Shown piece by piece: positions 16,965-25,902 of a stretch of 64,000 nucleotides of DNA; position 1 is the stretch's first letter; the number at the start of each line of letters is the position of its first letter. Source of the stretch: WTFY01 sp965203725. GTDB lineage: Bacteria; Pseudomonadota; Gammaproteobacteria; UBA4575. A model generated the notes under the pieces. It was not told the origin of the DNA. It saw only the letters and a program-made list of their open reading frames with translations, and ran no database searches. The DNA lies in the NCBI GenBank assembly GCA_965203725.1, contig CBDBDH010000003.1, forward strand, positions 248,001 to 312,000. The letters are read 5' to 3'. A program made the position numbers and the translations under genes.

Positions 16965-17294
16965 ATGTTTGGGTTCGGCAAAAAAAACAAGGACTTCAAG
17001 GCGACGATTTTGAACACGGGCCAGACCTTCGATGTCAAAGGCGGCATCAACCTGCTGCAGGCAGCCAAGAATGCCGGGATTGACTGGCCGTGCGACTGCA
17101 AGGTCGGTTCGTGCGGGACCTGCCGCGCCAAACTGGTCAACGGCAAGGTCAAGGAGTTGACGGACTTCACCTACACCCTGGACGGAGACATGCTCAAGGC
17201 CAACTACATCCTGGCCTGCCAGGCCCGGCTGAAAACGGACGTCGAGGTGGAGGTGGATTTCGACCAGACGGCGGTCAACCCGGAATACATCTGA
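16965..17294 (+). CDS. Chloroplast-type 2Fe-2S ferredoxin
   Basis: A 109-residue protein with the plant-type cluster signature C-D-C-K-V-G-S-C-G-T-C (pattern C-x4-C-x2-C) and a distal Cys in ILACQA. A hydrophilic N-terminus (MFGFGKKNKDFK) precedes the beta-grasp domain. It is a soluble electron carrier. It resembles the XylT/ring-hydroxylase-associated and NQR-like ferredoxins in spacing, but no oxygenase is adjacent, so the redox partner is unknown. AAGGAGG at 16954-16960 fixes the ATG at 16965. Confidence 0.88.
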   Translation: MFGFGKKNKDFKATILNTGQTFDVKGGINLLQAAKNAGIDWPCDCKVGSCGTCRAKLVNGKVKELTDFTYTLDGDMLKANYILACQARLKTDVEVEVDFDQTAVNPEYI

Positions 17295-17407
17295 GCATGG
17301 ACCCCTGCGGGTGTGGCTGGGCCTGTCGTGCGGTGTGCAGGCTGGCGGATCCCCGGTCCTGGGGTTACCCGGTGGGGTCGGGCCTGTCCTGCGGGTATTG
17401 AGTCGTC

Positions 17408-19237
17408 TTGTCCAAGGCCAGCCAACCGGGCTCGAACAGCCAGCTCCAGCTGCTGAAACAGAAACGGTTCGCCCCCTTTTTCCTGACCCAGTTCTTCGGT
17501 GCCTTCAACGATAACGTATTCAAGAATTCGCTGATCATCCTGATTGCCTTCCAGAGCAGCTACTCCGGAACCGACCTCTCGAACTACATCATCAATCTCG
17601 CCGCACTGCTCTTCATCCTGCCGTTTTTCCTGTTCTCCGCGACCGCCGGACAGATTGCGGACCGCTTCGGCAAGGCGGAACTGATTCGCAGGATCAAGCT
17701 GGGCGAGATTGCCATCATGCTGTTTGCCGGGGCGGGATTCTATCTCGACAGCATCCCCCTGTTGCTGTTCTGCCTGTTTCTCATGGGCACCCAGTCCTCC
17801 TTTTTCGGTCCGATCAAGTATTCCATCATTCCCGAGCACCTCAGGAAAAGGGAACTCATCGGCGGCAATGCACTGGTCGAATCGGGAACCTTCATGGCCA
17901 TCCTGCTGGGCACGATGCTCGGCGGGGTGCTGGTCGGGATGGCAGAAGATGCCCGGGCGCTGGTGTCCGCGACCGTGATCGTCCTGGCCGGGTTCGGCTA
18001 CCTGAGCGCCCTGCAGATACCCTCCACCGCGGCGGTGGCTCCCTCGCTCAGGGTGCGCTGGAACCCGGCCGTGGAGACCGTGCGCAATGTGGCGGCACTG
18101 AGAAAGTACGGACCGGTATTTTTCTCCATCCTGGGCATTTCGTGGTTCTGGTTCCTAGGGGCGACCTACCTCACGCAGATGCCGAACTTCATCCGCCTGG
18201 CGCTTGGCGCCAATGCGCAGGTGGTCACGTTTTTCCTGGCCCTGCTGTGCGTGGGCATCGGCGTGGGGTCGCTGCTGTGCGAGCGCCTCTCCAACCGGTC
18301 GATCGAGCTCGGGCTGGTGCCGGTCGGCTCGATCGGACTGACGCTCTTCGGCATCGATATATTCTTTGCCACCTCCCTGCAGGCCAGCGGTGAACTCCTC
18401 GGCCTGCAGGAATTCATTCGCAACCCCTCCAACTGGCGCCTGTGCGCGGACATTTTCCTGGTAGGACTGTTCGGCGGCATCTACATCGTGCCGCTGTATG
18501 CCATGGTACAGGCACGCACGAAGGCCGAGGAGCGCGCGCGGGTCATCGCCGGAAACAATATCCTCAATGCCGTTGCCATGATCGGTTCCGCCGTGTATGC
18601 GATCACGCTCCTCGGCGCAGGCCTTGGCATCCCGGCACTTTTCCTCACGGTGGCCCTGCTGAATGCCGCCGTGGCCCTTTTCATCTTCACGCGCGTGCCC
18701 GAGTTCCTGGTTCGCCTGATCGTCTGGACTTCGATGACGGCCGTCTACCGCATCAGGACCATTGAGCTGGAAAACCTGCCCAAGCAGGGACCGCTGATCG
18801 TGCTTTGCCACCCGGCATGCCTGCTGGATATCCTGATCCTGAGCAGTTGCCTGGGACGTCCGATGCGCCTCTTCGTAGCCCCTGAACACCTGGACTCACG
18901 CCTGTCGGCCTTCCTGCTCGAGGCGGTCAACCGCCTGGCCGACTCTTCCAGTCCGCAAGCCTCTGTCCGGGAAGTTTCGGCGCATCAGCAGATCATCGAG
19001 GACCTGGAGTTGGGCAACGTGGTGGGAATCTTTGCAGATGAAAATCTCCGACCGGAAGATCAGGCGAAGGATGAGCAACTGCGCACACAGGCTGCAGTGA
19101 ACAGCGTGCATATCACCCTGAGAAGAAGGTGGCCGAGCATCGAACTGGTCGCAGAGCAGCCGGTCCGCCTGGAGTCATGCAATGTGGAAGATTTGCAAAA
19201 GGCGACCCGGGGTGCACTCGTAGTGCCCGGTGCCTGA
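17408..19237 (+). CDS. LplT-like MFS transporter fused to a degenerate acyltransferase-like domain
   Basis: The 609-residue protein has residues ~20-430 forming a 12-helix major facilitator domain starting FFLTQFFGAFNDNVFKNSL, the signature of LplT/Aas-type lysophospholipid flippases. Residues ~450-609 resemble PlsC acyltransferases (NLPKQGPLIVLCHPACLLDILIL). The acyltransferase box, however, reads H-P-A-C-L-L-D, i.e. H-x5-D instead of H-x4-D, and the domain ends early with no AMP-binding domain. The transport domain may be active in lysophospholipid import; the tail is probably catalytically dead or altered. The TTG start is the best available but lacks a strong ribosome binding site. Confidence 0.75.
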   Translation: MSKASQPGSNSQLQLLKQKRFAPFFLTQFFGAFNDNVFKNSLIILIAFQSSYSGTDLSNYIINLAALLFILPFFLFSATAGQIADRFGKAELIRRIKLGEIAIMLFAGAGFYLDSIPLLLFCLFLMGTQSSFFGPIKYSIIPEHLRKRELIGGNALVESGTFMAILLGTMLGGVLVGMAEDARALVSATVIVLAGFGYLSALQIPSTAAVAPSLRVRWNPAVETVRNVAALRKYGPVFFSILGISWFWFLGATYLTQMPNFIRLALGANAQVVTFFLALLCVGIGVGSLLCERLSNRSIELGLVPVGSIGLTLFGIDIFFATSLQASGELLGLQEFIRNPSNWRLCADIFLVGLFGGIYIVPLYAMVQARTKAEERARVIAGNNILNAVAMIGSAVYAITLLGAGLGIPALFLTVALLNAAVALFIFTRVPEFLVRLIVWTSMTAVYRIRTIELENLPKQGPLIVLCHPACLLDILILSSCLGRPMRLFVAPEHLDSRLSAFLLEAVNRLADSSSPQASVREVSAHQQIIEDLELGNVVGIFADENLRPEDQAKDEQLRTQAAVNSVHITLRRRWPSIELVAEQPVRLESCNVEDLQKATRGALVVPGA

Positions 19238-19269
19238 GCCTTGCGGGGAATATCAGCCCGGCAGCAGGA

Positions 19270-19345
19270 TGGAGCGGGAAACGAGGCTCGAACTCGCGAC
19301 CTCAACCTTGGCAAGGTTGCGCTCTACCAACTGAGCTATTCCCGC
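19270..19345 (-). tRNA. glyW: tRNA-Gly (anticodon GCC)
   Basis: A 76-nt cloverleaf on the minus strand. The 5' GCGGGAA acceptor pairs with TTCCCGC, followed by the discriminator T and an encoded CCA (19270-19272). The D-arm is GCTCAGTTGGTAGAGC, the anticodon arm CAACC-TTGCCAA-GGTTG gives GCC, and the T-loop TTCGAG is present. It lies downstream of pgsA on the same strand, the common gammaproteobacterial uvrC-pgsA-glyW order. Confidence 0.97.
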
Positions 19346-19397
19346 AGGTGACCACTGCCCGCCGGCCGGTCTGCAGATCAGGGTGCAGGGATTGTCC

Positions 19398-19967
19398 CTA
19401 ACCCCGATAGGACCGGGCCGCACGGCTAATATAGATCATCATCGACCAAAGTGTAAGGACTACGGCCACGTACAGCAACCCTATCCCGATCTCGAATACG
19501 GGGACGCCAAGCACCGGGTAGTAGTAGAGCAGAAAAAGCAGCGCCACCATCTGCGCGGCGGTCTTGAGCTTGCCCAGCATCGAAACGGCCACGGAATCGC
19601 GTTTGCCGAGTTCCGACATCCACTCCCGCAAGCCCGAAACCACGAGCTCCCGGGCAATGATGATCAGTGCCGGAATCAGGATGTACAGCTGCCCGTGGCG
19701 GTCGACGATCATCACCAGCACCGTGATGATGATCAGCTTGTCGGCAATGGGGTCCAGGAAGGCCCCGAGTTTCGAGACCTGGTCCAGCTTGCGCGCCAGA
19801 TACCCGTCCAGCCAGTCCGTCACGGAAGCCACTCCGAACAGCACGGCCGCCAGCGGCATGCCCCAGTGCTCGGGCAGGAAATAATAGACGCCGACCAGCA
19901 GCGGCGTGATCAGGATCCGGATCAGGGTGAGGATGTTGGCAATGCCGTATACCATATCGAGATACAT
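19398..19967 (-). CDS. pgsA: CDP-diacylglycerol-glycerol-3-phosphate 3-phosphatidyltransferase
   Basis: Membrane enzyme of 189 residues making phosphatidylglycerol-phosphate, the first step to phosphatidylglycerol and cardiolipin. The CDP-alcohol phosphotransferase motif D54-G-x2-A-R-x8-G-x3-D72-x3-D76 is intact, with about five hydrophobic helices. Its start codon directly abuts the uvrC stop (TGAATG), implying translational coupling. tRNA-Gly follows about 50 bp after the stop. Confidence 0.94.
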   Translation of the reverse strand: MYLDMVYGIANILTLIRILITPLLVGVYYFLPEHWGMPLAAVLFGVASVTDWLDGYLARKLDQVSKLGAFLDPIADKLIIITVLVMIVDRHGQLYILIPALIIIARELVVSGLREWMSELGKRDSVAVSMLGKLKTAAQMVALLFLLYYYPVLGVPVFEIGIGLLYVAVVLTLWSMMIYISRAARSYRG

Positions 19968-21782
19968 TCAGTGGCTGTGGATTTCCTGGTAAATGGCCTG
20001 GGCGAGATGGCGGCTCACGCCCGGCACTTTCGCGATCTCTTCCACGCCTGCACGCGAGATCCCGCGCATCCCTCCGAAATGCTTCAGCAGGTTCTGCCTG
20101 CGCTTCGGCCCCAGCCCTGCAATGCGCTCCAGCGGCGATGAAACGCGTGCGCGCGCACGTCGCTTGCGGTGTCCGCTGATGGCAAAGCGGTGCGCTTCAT
20201 CGCGGATCTGCTGGATCAGGCGCAGCGCCAGCGAATGCGGCGCAGGCCGCACCGAACGTCCGGTACTGCCCAGGATGAGCGTTTCCTCACCGGCTCTCCT
20301 GTGCGGCCCTTTCGCGACCCCGACGATGCAGACCCCTTCGACCTGCAGTTCAAGCAGTGCGTCCCTGGCCTGGGTGACCTGGCCCTTGCCCCCGTCGATC
20401 AACAGCAAATCGGGTAACTTGCCCTCCCCTTTCTTGAGCCGCAGGTAGCGGCGTGTCAGCGCCTGGTGCAGGGCGGTGTAGTCATCCCCGGCCCGGACTC
20501 CTTCGATGTTGAAGCGACGATACTCGGTTTTCAACGGCCCCTCCTGCTCGAACACCACGCACGAGGCCACCGTGGCCTCGCCCCGGGTATGGCTGACATC
20601 AAAACACTCGATGCGCTGGGGCACAAACTCCAGCCCGAGTTCGTCCTGGGTGGCCTCGAAGCGCTGCATGAGACCGGCTTTGGAGGCCAGCTTGCCCTGC
20701 AGCGCTCCGATTGCGTTTTTTCTCGCCATGTCGAGCCAGCGGGCGCGCTGGGCGCGCGGTGCACAAACGATCGACACCTTCCTGCCCGCCTGGCTGCTCA
20801 GCATCTCCTGCAGGAGTCCGGCTTCCTCGGGGCGATGACTGAGTATAATCTCCTCGGGGATCGAGTGGCCAAGGTAGTACTGCCCCAGGAATGCATTGAT
20901 GATTTTCTCCTCGCTTGCGATATCCGGAATCCTGGGAAAATAGCTCTTGTTGCCGAGGTTCATGCCGGCACGGATGTTGAATACCTGCACGCAGGCGATC
21001 TCGCCTTCCACCTCGACGGCCGCGATATCGACATCGCCGGTCTGGGCGCTGACGTACTGCTGCTCGGAGACCTTGCGCAGCATCTCGATCTTGTTGCGGG
21101 CCCGTGCGGCCGCCTCGTAATCCAGCTCTGCGGAGGCCTGGTCCATTTCGTTCACGTAGCGGGCAATCAGCGCATGGCTGTTGCCTTCCAAGAATTCGAT
21201 GGCCGCCTCGATTTCGCTGCCATAGCTGTCCTCGTCGATCAGTCCCACGCAGGGGCCACTGCAGCGGTCGATCTGGTACTGCAGGCAGGGCCGGCTGCGG
21301 TGGCTGAAGAAATAATCGTCGCACGGGCGCACCCTGAAAACCTTCTGCAGCAGGTTCAGGGCGCTGCGCGCCGCACCCGGGCTGGCATAGGGGCCGAAGT
21401 AGCGCCCTTTTCGCTCCCGCCGGCCCCGGTAGAAGGTGATCTGCGGGTAGTCGTGCTCGGACGAGATGAAGATGTAGGGATAGCTCTTGTCGTCGCGCAG
21501 CAGGATGTTGTAGCGCGGGCGGTGGCGCTTGATGAGGTTGTTCTCGAGCAGCAGGGCCTCGGCCTCCGTATGGGTGACCGTGGTCTCGATGGCCGCCGTT
21601 TGCGAGATCATCCTGGCCAGGCGCGGGCTTCGCTGACCGCGGCTGAAGTAGGCGGCGACCCTTTTCTTCAGGTTCCTGGCCTTGCCGACGTACAGCAGCT
21701 TCCCCTGCGCATCGAGCATGCGGTACACGCCCGGGTCCAGGCTCAGGGTCTGGATGAACTGCCTGGGATCAAATTCGCTCAT
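19968..21782 (-). CDS. uvrC: Excinuclease ABC subunit C
   Basis: Roughly 604-residue nucleotide excision repair nuclease. Visible in order are the GIY-YIG domain (PGVYRMLDAQGKLLYVGKARNLKKR), a UvrB-binding UVR helix pair near 200, the RNase H-like C-terminal nuclease (FDVSHTRGEATVASCVVFEQ; LLIDGGKGQ) and a tandem helix-hairpin-helix end (RIAGLGPKRRQNLLKHFGG). The ATG at 21782 (MSEFDPRQF) aligns with the E. coli start. An in-frame GTG at 21797 overlaps the stop of the upstream glycosylase gene and is an alternative. Confidence 0.95.
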   Translation of the reverse strand: MSEFDPRQFIQTLSLDPGVYRMLDAQGKLLYVGKARNLKKRVAAYFSRGQRSPRLARMISQTAAIETTVTHTEAEALLLENNLIKRHRPRYNILLRDDKSYPYIFISSEHDYPQITFYRGRRERKGRYFGPYASPGAARSALNLLQKVFRVRPCDDYFFSHRSRPCLQYQIDRCSGPCVGLIDEDSYGSEIEAAIEFLEGNSHALIARYVNEMDQASAELDYEAAARARNKIEMLRKVSEQQYVSAQTGDVDIAAVEVEGEIACVQVFNIRAGMNLGNKSYFPRIPDIASEEKIINAFLGQYYLGHSIPEEIILSHRPEEAGLLQEMLSSQAGRKVSIVCAPRAQRARWLDMARKNAIGALQGKLASKAGLMQRFEATQDELGLEFVPQRIECFDVSHTRGEATVASCVVFEQEGPLKTEYRRFNIEGVRAGDDYTALHQALTRRYLRLKKGEGKLPDLLLIDGGKGQVTQARDALLELQVEGVCIVGVAKGPHRRAGEETLILGSTGRSVRPAPHSLALRLIQQIRDEAHRFAISGHRKRRARARVSSPLERIAGLGPKRRQNLLKHFGGMRGISRAGVEEIAKVPGVSRHLAQAIYQEIHSH

Positions 21783-21797
21783 GCCGGCCCGGGCCAC

Positions 21798-22460
21798 TCA
21801 GCGGAGGTCATCCATCGCGGCCACCGCTTTTGAAAAAACGGCCTCGAACTGCTTTTGATTCAGCCGGCCCGTTTGCGTGTTGTAGCGGCTGCAGTGGTAC
21901 GAGTCCAGCAGGCTCCACCTGTCCTCGATGCGGTGCAGCGCACCATGGGCAAATGCATAGTGGCTCAGCTTCACTCCCAGTGCACGCAATACCGCATCGT
22001 GGGCGATCCTGCCCAGGGCCAGCACCACGCTGTCCGGGCGCAGCCCGGCCAGTTCGTTGCGCAGGTAGGCGTTGCAGTTCCTGATTTCCTCGACCGTGGG
22101 CCTGTTGGCCGGCGGCAGGCATTTCACGGCGTTGGTGATCCGGCAGTTCCTCAGTTCAAGCGCATCGTCGGCATCTTTCGAGACCGGGCGCGTGGAGAAC
22201 CCGAACTTGTACAGCGTGCGGTACAGCAGGATGCCTGCATGGTCCCCGGTGAAAGGCCGGCCGGTGGCATTGGCGCCGTGCAGTCCCGGAGCCAGCCCGA
22301 CGATCAGCAGCTGTGCGCCCGGATCACCGAAGGCGGCAACCGGCTTGCAGTGATAGTGCGGGTGCAGGGTTTTCTTGAGTGCCAGGTGCCTGGCGATGCG
22401 GGGGCATCGCCTGCAGTTTTCCCGGTAAGTCGAGGAGTGCACTGTAGACACCGGACACAC
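21798..22460 (-). CDS. Family 5 uracil-DNA glycosylase (UDGb type)
   Basis: The 220-residue protein has the UDGb motif 1 GLAPGLHGANATGRPFTGDHAG and the C-terminal motif SYHCSRYNTQTGRL. The N-terminal CRRCPRI and Cys residues in VKCLPPANRP and elsewhere fit the 4Fe-4S site of this family. Family 5 enzymes lack the classical catalytic Asp/Asn of motif 1 and excise uracil, hypoxanthine and other deaminated bases. It is typical of thermophiles, actinobacteria and some proteobacteria. In motif 2 the usual Pro of YHPS is Cys (YHCS), a small oddity. It precedes uvrC with its stop overlapping the possible GTG start there, forming a DNA-repair operon. Confidence 0.87.
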   Translation of the reverse strand: MCPVSTVHSSTYRENCRRCPRIARHLALKKTLHPHYHCKPVAAFGDPGAQLLIVGLAPGLHGANATGRPFTGDHAGILLYRTLYKFGFSTRPVSKDADDALELRNCRITNAVKCLPPANRPTVEEIRNCNAYLRNELAGLRPDSVVLALGRIAHDAVLRALGVKLSHYAFAHGALHRIEDRWSLLDSYHCSRYNTQTGRLNQKQFEAVFSKAVAAMDDLR

Positions 22461-22469
22461 CGCACCGGC

Positions 22470-23438
22470 TCAGAACTGCAACAGCGCCGAACCCCATGTA
22501 AACCCGCTTCCGAAAGCCTCGAGCATCAGGGTCTCCCCTTTCTTGATCCGCCCGTCGCGCACTGCCGTATCCAGCGCCAGGGGGATGGATGCCGCAGAAG
22601 TGTTGCCATGCTCGGACACCGTCAGCACGACGTGCTCCATGGACATTTTCAGCTTTCGCGCCGTGGCCTCGATGATCCGGCGGTTCGCCTGGTGCGGCAC
22701 CAGCCAGTCCAGGTCCTCCTTGCCGATCCGGTTGGCCTCCAGGGCCTCGTCCACGATCTCGCCCAGCTTGTTCACCGCCATCTTGAACACGGCATTGCCT
22801 TCCATGTAGACGTACGCCTCCCCGGCCTTGAGCTGTTCGTAACCGCTGGAAATGCCGTGCGGCACGTGCAGCAGGTGCTCATAGCTGCCATCGGCATGCA
22901 GGTGCGTGGACAGGATTCCGGGTTCGTCGGAGGCCTCGAGCACGACCGCACCGGCCCCGTCACCGAACAGCACACAGGTGCTGCGGTCACTCCAGTCCAG
23001 GATACGCGACAGGGTCTCCGAGCCTACGATCAACGCACATTTGGCCTCGCCTGCACGGATGAACTTGTCCGCGATTCCCAGGGCATACACGAAGCCCGTG
23101 CATACCGCCTGTACATCGAATGCCGGACAGCCGTGCACGTCGAGCCGCTTTTGCAGCAGGCAGGCGGTGCCCGGGAAGATCTTGTCGGCGGTGGTGGTCG
23201 CGAGGATGATCAGGTCGATCTCGGAGTGGGACTTGCCGGCCATCTCGATCGCGCGCAGGGCGGCGCTGGCCGCGAGATCGCAGGTGGTCTCGTCGTCGGC
23301 CGCGATGTGGCGCTGCCGGATGCCCGTTCGCTCCCGGATCCACTCATCCGTGGTGTCAACAAGTTCCTCCATGTCCTTGTTTGTCAGTATTTTTTCAGGC
23401 AGATAGCTTCCGGTGCCTGTAATTTTCGAATACGGCAT
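22470..23438 (-). CDS. fabH: 3-oxoacyl-ACP synthase III
   Basis: Condensing enzyme of 322 residues that starts fatty acid elongation from acetyl-CoA and malonyl-ACP. The catalytic triad is visible: C113 in AVCTGF, His in VPHQANRR near 248 and Asn in HGNTSAAS near 278; GFTWGSALLQF ends the protein. The ATG at 23438 lies 2 bp past the plsX stop, so translation is coupled; the TTG two codons upstream is less likely. Normal companions fabD, fabG and acpP are not next to it here: the strand continues into the UDGb gene. Confidence 0.95.
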   Translation of the reverse strand: MPYSKITGTGSYLPEKILTNKDMEELVDTTDEWIRERTGIRQRHIAADDETTCDLAASAALRAIEMAGKSHSEIDLIILATTTADKIFPGTACLLQKRLDVHGCPAFDVQAVCTGFVYALGIADKFIRAGEAKCALIVGSETLSRILDWSDRSTCVLFGDGAGAVVLEASDEPGILSTHLHADGSYEHLLHVPHGISSGYEQLKAGEAYVYMEGNAVFKMAVNKLGEIVDEALEANRIGKEDLDWLVPHQANRRIIEATARKLKMSMEHVVLTVSEHGNTSAASIPLALDTAVRDGRIKKGETLMLEAFGSGFTWGSALLQF

Positions 23439-23440
23439 GG

Positions 23441-24460
23441 TCAACGGCTGTAGTTCAGGTATTCGGAGATGTGGGTATCGATCATTTGAGGCACCTGCTT
23501 GACGGCTTCCAGGCGTGCGATGTCGATGGCGTGCTGGAACGAATAGGCATCCGCCCCGCCGTGGCTTTTGACGACCACGCCTCGCAGCCCCAGAAGACTG
23601 GCACCATTATAGCACCGCGGATCGATTCGCCGCCGGAATGATTTCAGCACCGGCAGGGCCAGTAGCCCGCAAAGCTTGGTGAACAGGTTCTGCCTGAATT
23701 CCTGCTGGATATAGTGGGAGATCGTTTTCGCGACGCCCTCGCTGGACTTCAGTGAGACGTTGCCGGCAAAGCCGTCACACACCACCACGTTGACATCCCC
23801 GCAATAGACGTCATCGCCCTCGACATAGCCGATATAGTTCAGCCCGCTCCTTTGCAGCATTTCGTTGGCATGCTTCACCTGGTCGTTGCCCTTGATCTCC
23901 TCTTCGCCGATATTGAGCAGTCCCACCCGCGGGTTCTCGATCTCGTCGATGGCCGAGGCCAGCACCGCGCCCATGACGGCAAACTGCAGCAGGTGCTCGC
24001 TGCTGCAGCCGACATTGGCCCCCAGGTCCAGCATGTAGGTCTGGCCCTGGATGGAGGGAATCGCGCTGGTGATGGCCGGGCGGTCGATGCCTGACAGCAT
24101 CTTGAGCACGTACCGGGCCGTGGCTACCAGTGCCCCGGTGTTCCCGGCACTGACGCAAGCGTGCGCGGTGCCGTCCTTGACCAGGTCCACGGCCACCCGC
24201 ATGGATGAATCTTTTTTGCTGCGCAGGGCCCGTGAAGGCGATTCGTCCATCTCGATGCGCTGGCTTGCATGATGCACGCGCAGCCGGTCGGAAGGCGAGG
24301 CGTTGATGCGGGTGAGTTCATCGGTGATCTCGCGCTCGTCGCCGACCAGGACCAGGGAGGTGTCCGGGTGGTCCTTCAGGTAGGCCACGGCGGCCTCGGC
24401 CACCACGGCAACCCCGAAGTCACCGCCCATGGCATCCAGGGAGACTGTGTAGCGGGTCAC
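23441..24460 (-). CDS. plsX: Phosphate acyltransferase PlsX
   Basis: The 339-residue protein starts VSLDAMGGDFGVAVVAEAA and contains MRVAVDLVKDGTAHACVSAGNTGALVA, both diagnostic of PlsX. It converts acyl-ACP to acyl-phosphate for PlsY and links fatty acid and phospholipid synthesis. The start is GTG. It sits between rpmF and fabH on the same strand as in most bacteria. Confidence 0.95.
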   Translation of the reverse strand: MTRYTVSLDAMGGDFGVAVVAEAAVAYLKDHPDTSLVLVGDEREITDELTRINASPSDRLRVHHASQRIEMDESPSRALRSKKDSSMRVAVDLVKDGTAHACVSAGNTGALVATARYVLKMLSGIDRPAITSAIPSIQGQTYMLDLGANVGCSSEHLLQFAVMGAVLASAIDEIENPRVGLLNIGEEEIKGNDQVKHANEMLQRSGLNYIGYVEGDDVYCGDVNVVVCDGFAGNVSLKSSEGVAKTISHYIQQEFRQNLFTKLCGLLALPVLKSFRRRIDPRCYNGASLLGLRGVVVKSHGGADAYSFQHAIDIARLEAVKQVPQMIDTHISEYLNYSR

Positions 24461-24556
24461 GGCAGATCAGGCGGTTCCCCGAAGGCCGTATGCGAGCCGG
24501 GCAGACAGGCCATCAGGGTCGGTGGGGCGGGTTTTGGGAGGCCGGTGCGGAAGTGG

Positions 24557-24754
24557 CTACTCCTCGTCGTCCTCGGATTTATCAGGTTTCACGACCACCT
24601 GCCGGCCCCGGTAGTAGCCATCCTGCGTCACGTGATGACGCCGGTGGCGCTCGCCGGTGGTCGGGTCCGTGGACAGGGTGGCAGCGGTGAGCGCATCATG
24701 CGCGCGACGCATGTCTCTTTTTGAGCGTGTCTTCCTGTTCTTTTGTACCGCCAT
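24557..24754 (-). CDS. rpmF: 50S ribosomal protein L32
   Basis: The 65-residue basic protein begins MAVQKNRKTRSKRDMRRAHDAL and has the conserved GYYRGRQVV near the end, as in bacterial L32. It has no zinc-binding Cys pair, as is usual for the gammaproteobacterial type. The tail SEDDEE is acidic. AGGAGA precedes the ATG. It heads the rpmF-plsX-fabH cluster; the yceD (DUF177) gene that normally precedes it is absent from the 170 bp upstream. Confidence 0.95.
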   Translation of the reverse strand: MAVQKNRKTRSKRDMRRAHDALTAATLSTDPTTGERHRRHHVTQDGYYRGRQVVVKPDKSEDDEE

Positions 24755-24924
24755 GGGATTCTCCTCGCTTCACGAGCGTTTCAAAATGGCAAACGGATTC
24801 CTGGCAGGCCCGCTCGCCCTCTCCTTCGAACCCGGCCACGCTACCATACCTGGAACACGGAATGAAATATCCACATGTCTAGGGACCCGCAGCTGGAGCA
24901 TGGCCTGGCGGAGCGTTGCAGGGC

Positions 24925-25902
24925 TCAGTGCAGCGCCGGGTTCACGAGAAGTTCGCGAACCGGCCGGGCCAGGGCACTCCCCAGCTGCCTCGCGAACCGC
25001 TGCAGGACATCCTCGCGCTGGGTGTAGTCCCGGATGCCCGCAACGCCCACCACCTCGCGCGCCACGTACCCCGGGCTGCCGAAACCGTCCACCAGCCCGA
25101 TCTCGAGCGCCTGCTCCCCGGTCCAGAACAGGCCGCTGAACACCTCGTCCTCATCGATGAGCCGTTCACCCCTGCCCTGTCGCACCGCTTCGATGAACTG
25201 CCGGTGGATCTCATCGAGCAGTTTCTGCACGTGCGCCTTCTCGAATGGTTCTTCAGGAGAAAACGGGTCGAGCAGCCCCTTGTGCTTGCCGGCGATCATG
25301 AGCCGGCGTTCGACGCCGAGCTTTTCCATCGCCTCGACGAAACCGAAGCCGTCCATCATCACCCCGATGGAGCCGACGATGCTGGCCCTGTCCGCATAGA
25401 TCTCGTCGGCGGCCACGGCAGCGAATACGCCGCCCGAGGCACAGACATCGGTGACCACGGCATACAGGGGCTTTTCGGGGTGAAGCTCACGCAGGCGCGT
25501 GATCTCGCGGTTGATGTAGCCGGCCTGCACCGGACTTCCTCCCGGGCTGTTGATCTTCAGGATCACGGCCACCGAACGGGGATTCTCGAAGGCCGCCCGC
25601 AGTCCGGAATTCACGTTGTGGGCGCTGGCCGTCTCGCCGTCGGCAATGATGCCGGTCATCTCCACCATCGCCGTATGCTGCGTGCCGTCCGGAAGCTCAG
25701 AAAGATTCCAGTCCATCATGCCGATGAGGAACAGGCCGAGATAGGCAAAGCCCAGTGACTTGAAGAATATTCCCCAGCGCCTCGCCCGGCGCTGTTCCCG
25801 AAGGCCTGCGGAGGCCAGCTTGACGATGGCATCCTGTTCCCAGGAGGGCCCGGCACGCGCAGGCTGCATGCGCTCGCCTTCCAGGTTGATCTCAGGTTCC
25901 AT
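24925..25902 (-). CDS. S49-family signal peptide peptidase (SppA-like, short form)
   Basis: The 325-residue protein has one N-terminal membrane anchor (SLGFAYLGLFLIGMM, around 48-62) and a single S49 domain with INSPGGSPVQAGYI and the nucleophile motif in TDVCASGGVFAAVAADEIYA. It also has the conserved SIVGSIGVM. A basic Lys should serve as general base. Short, single-domain SppA enzymes degrade cleaved signal peptides as oligomers. The usual SGGYY motif is SGGVF here. The ATG at 25902 has GGAG seven bases upstream and overlaps the end of rluC, suggesting coupling. Confidence 0.85.
   Translation of the reverse strand: MEPEINLEGERMQPARAGPSWEQDAIVKLASAGLREQRRARRWGIFFKSLGFAYLGLFLIGMMDWNLSELPDGTQHTAMVEMTGIIADGETASAHNVNSGLRAAFENPRSVAVILKINSPGGSPVQAGYINREITRLRELHPEKPLYAVVTDVCASGGVFAAVAADEIYADRASIVGSIGVMMDGFGFVEAMEKLGVERRLMIAGKHKGLLDPFSPEEPFEKAHVQKLLDEIHRQFIEAVRQGRGERLIDEDEVFSGLFWTGEQALEIGLVDGFGSPGYVAREVVGVAGIRDYTQREDVLQRFARQLGSALARPVRELLVNPALH

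Noticed and set aside
19270..19345. Attachment site at tRNA-Gly
   Set aside because: The tRNA is single and complete, and no integrase or duplicated 3' end lies near it.
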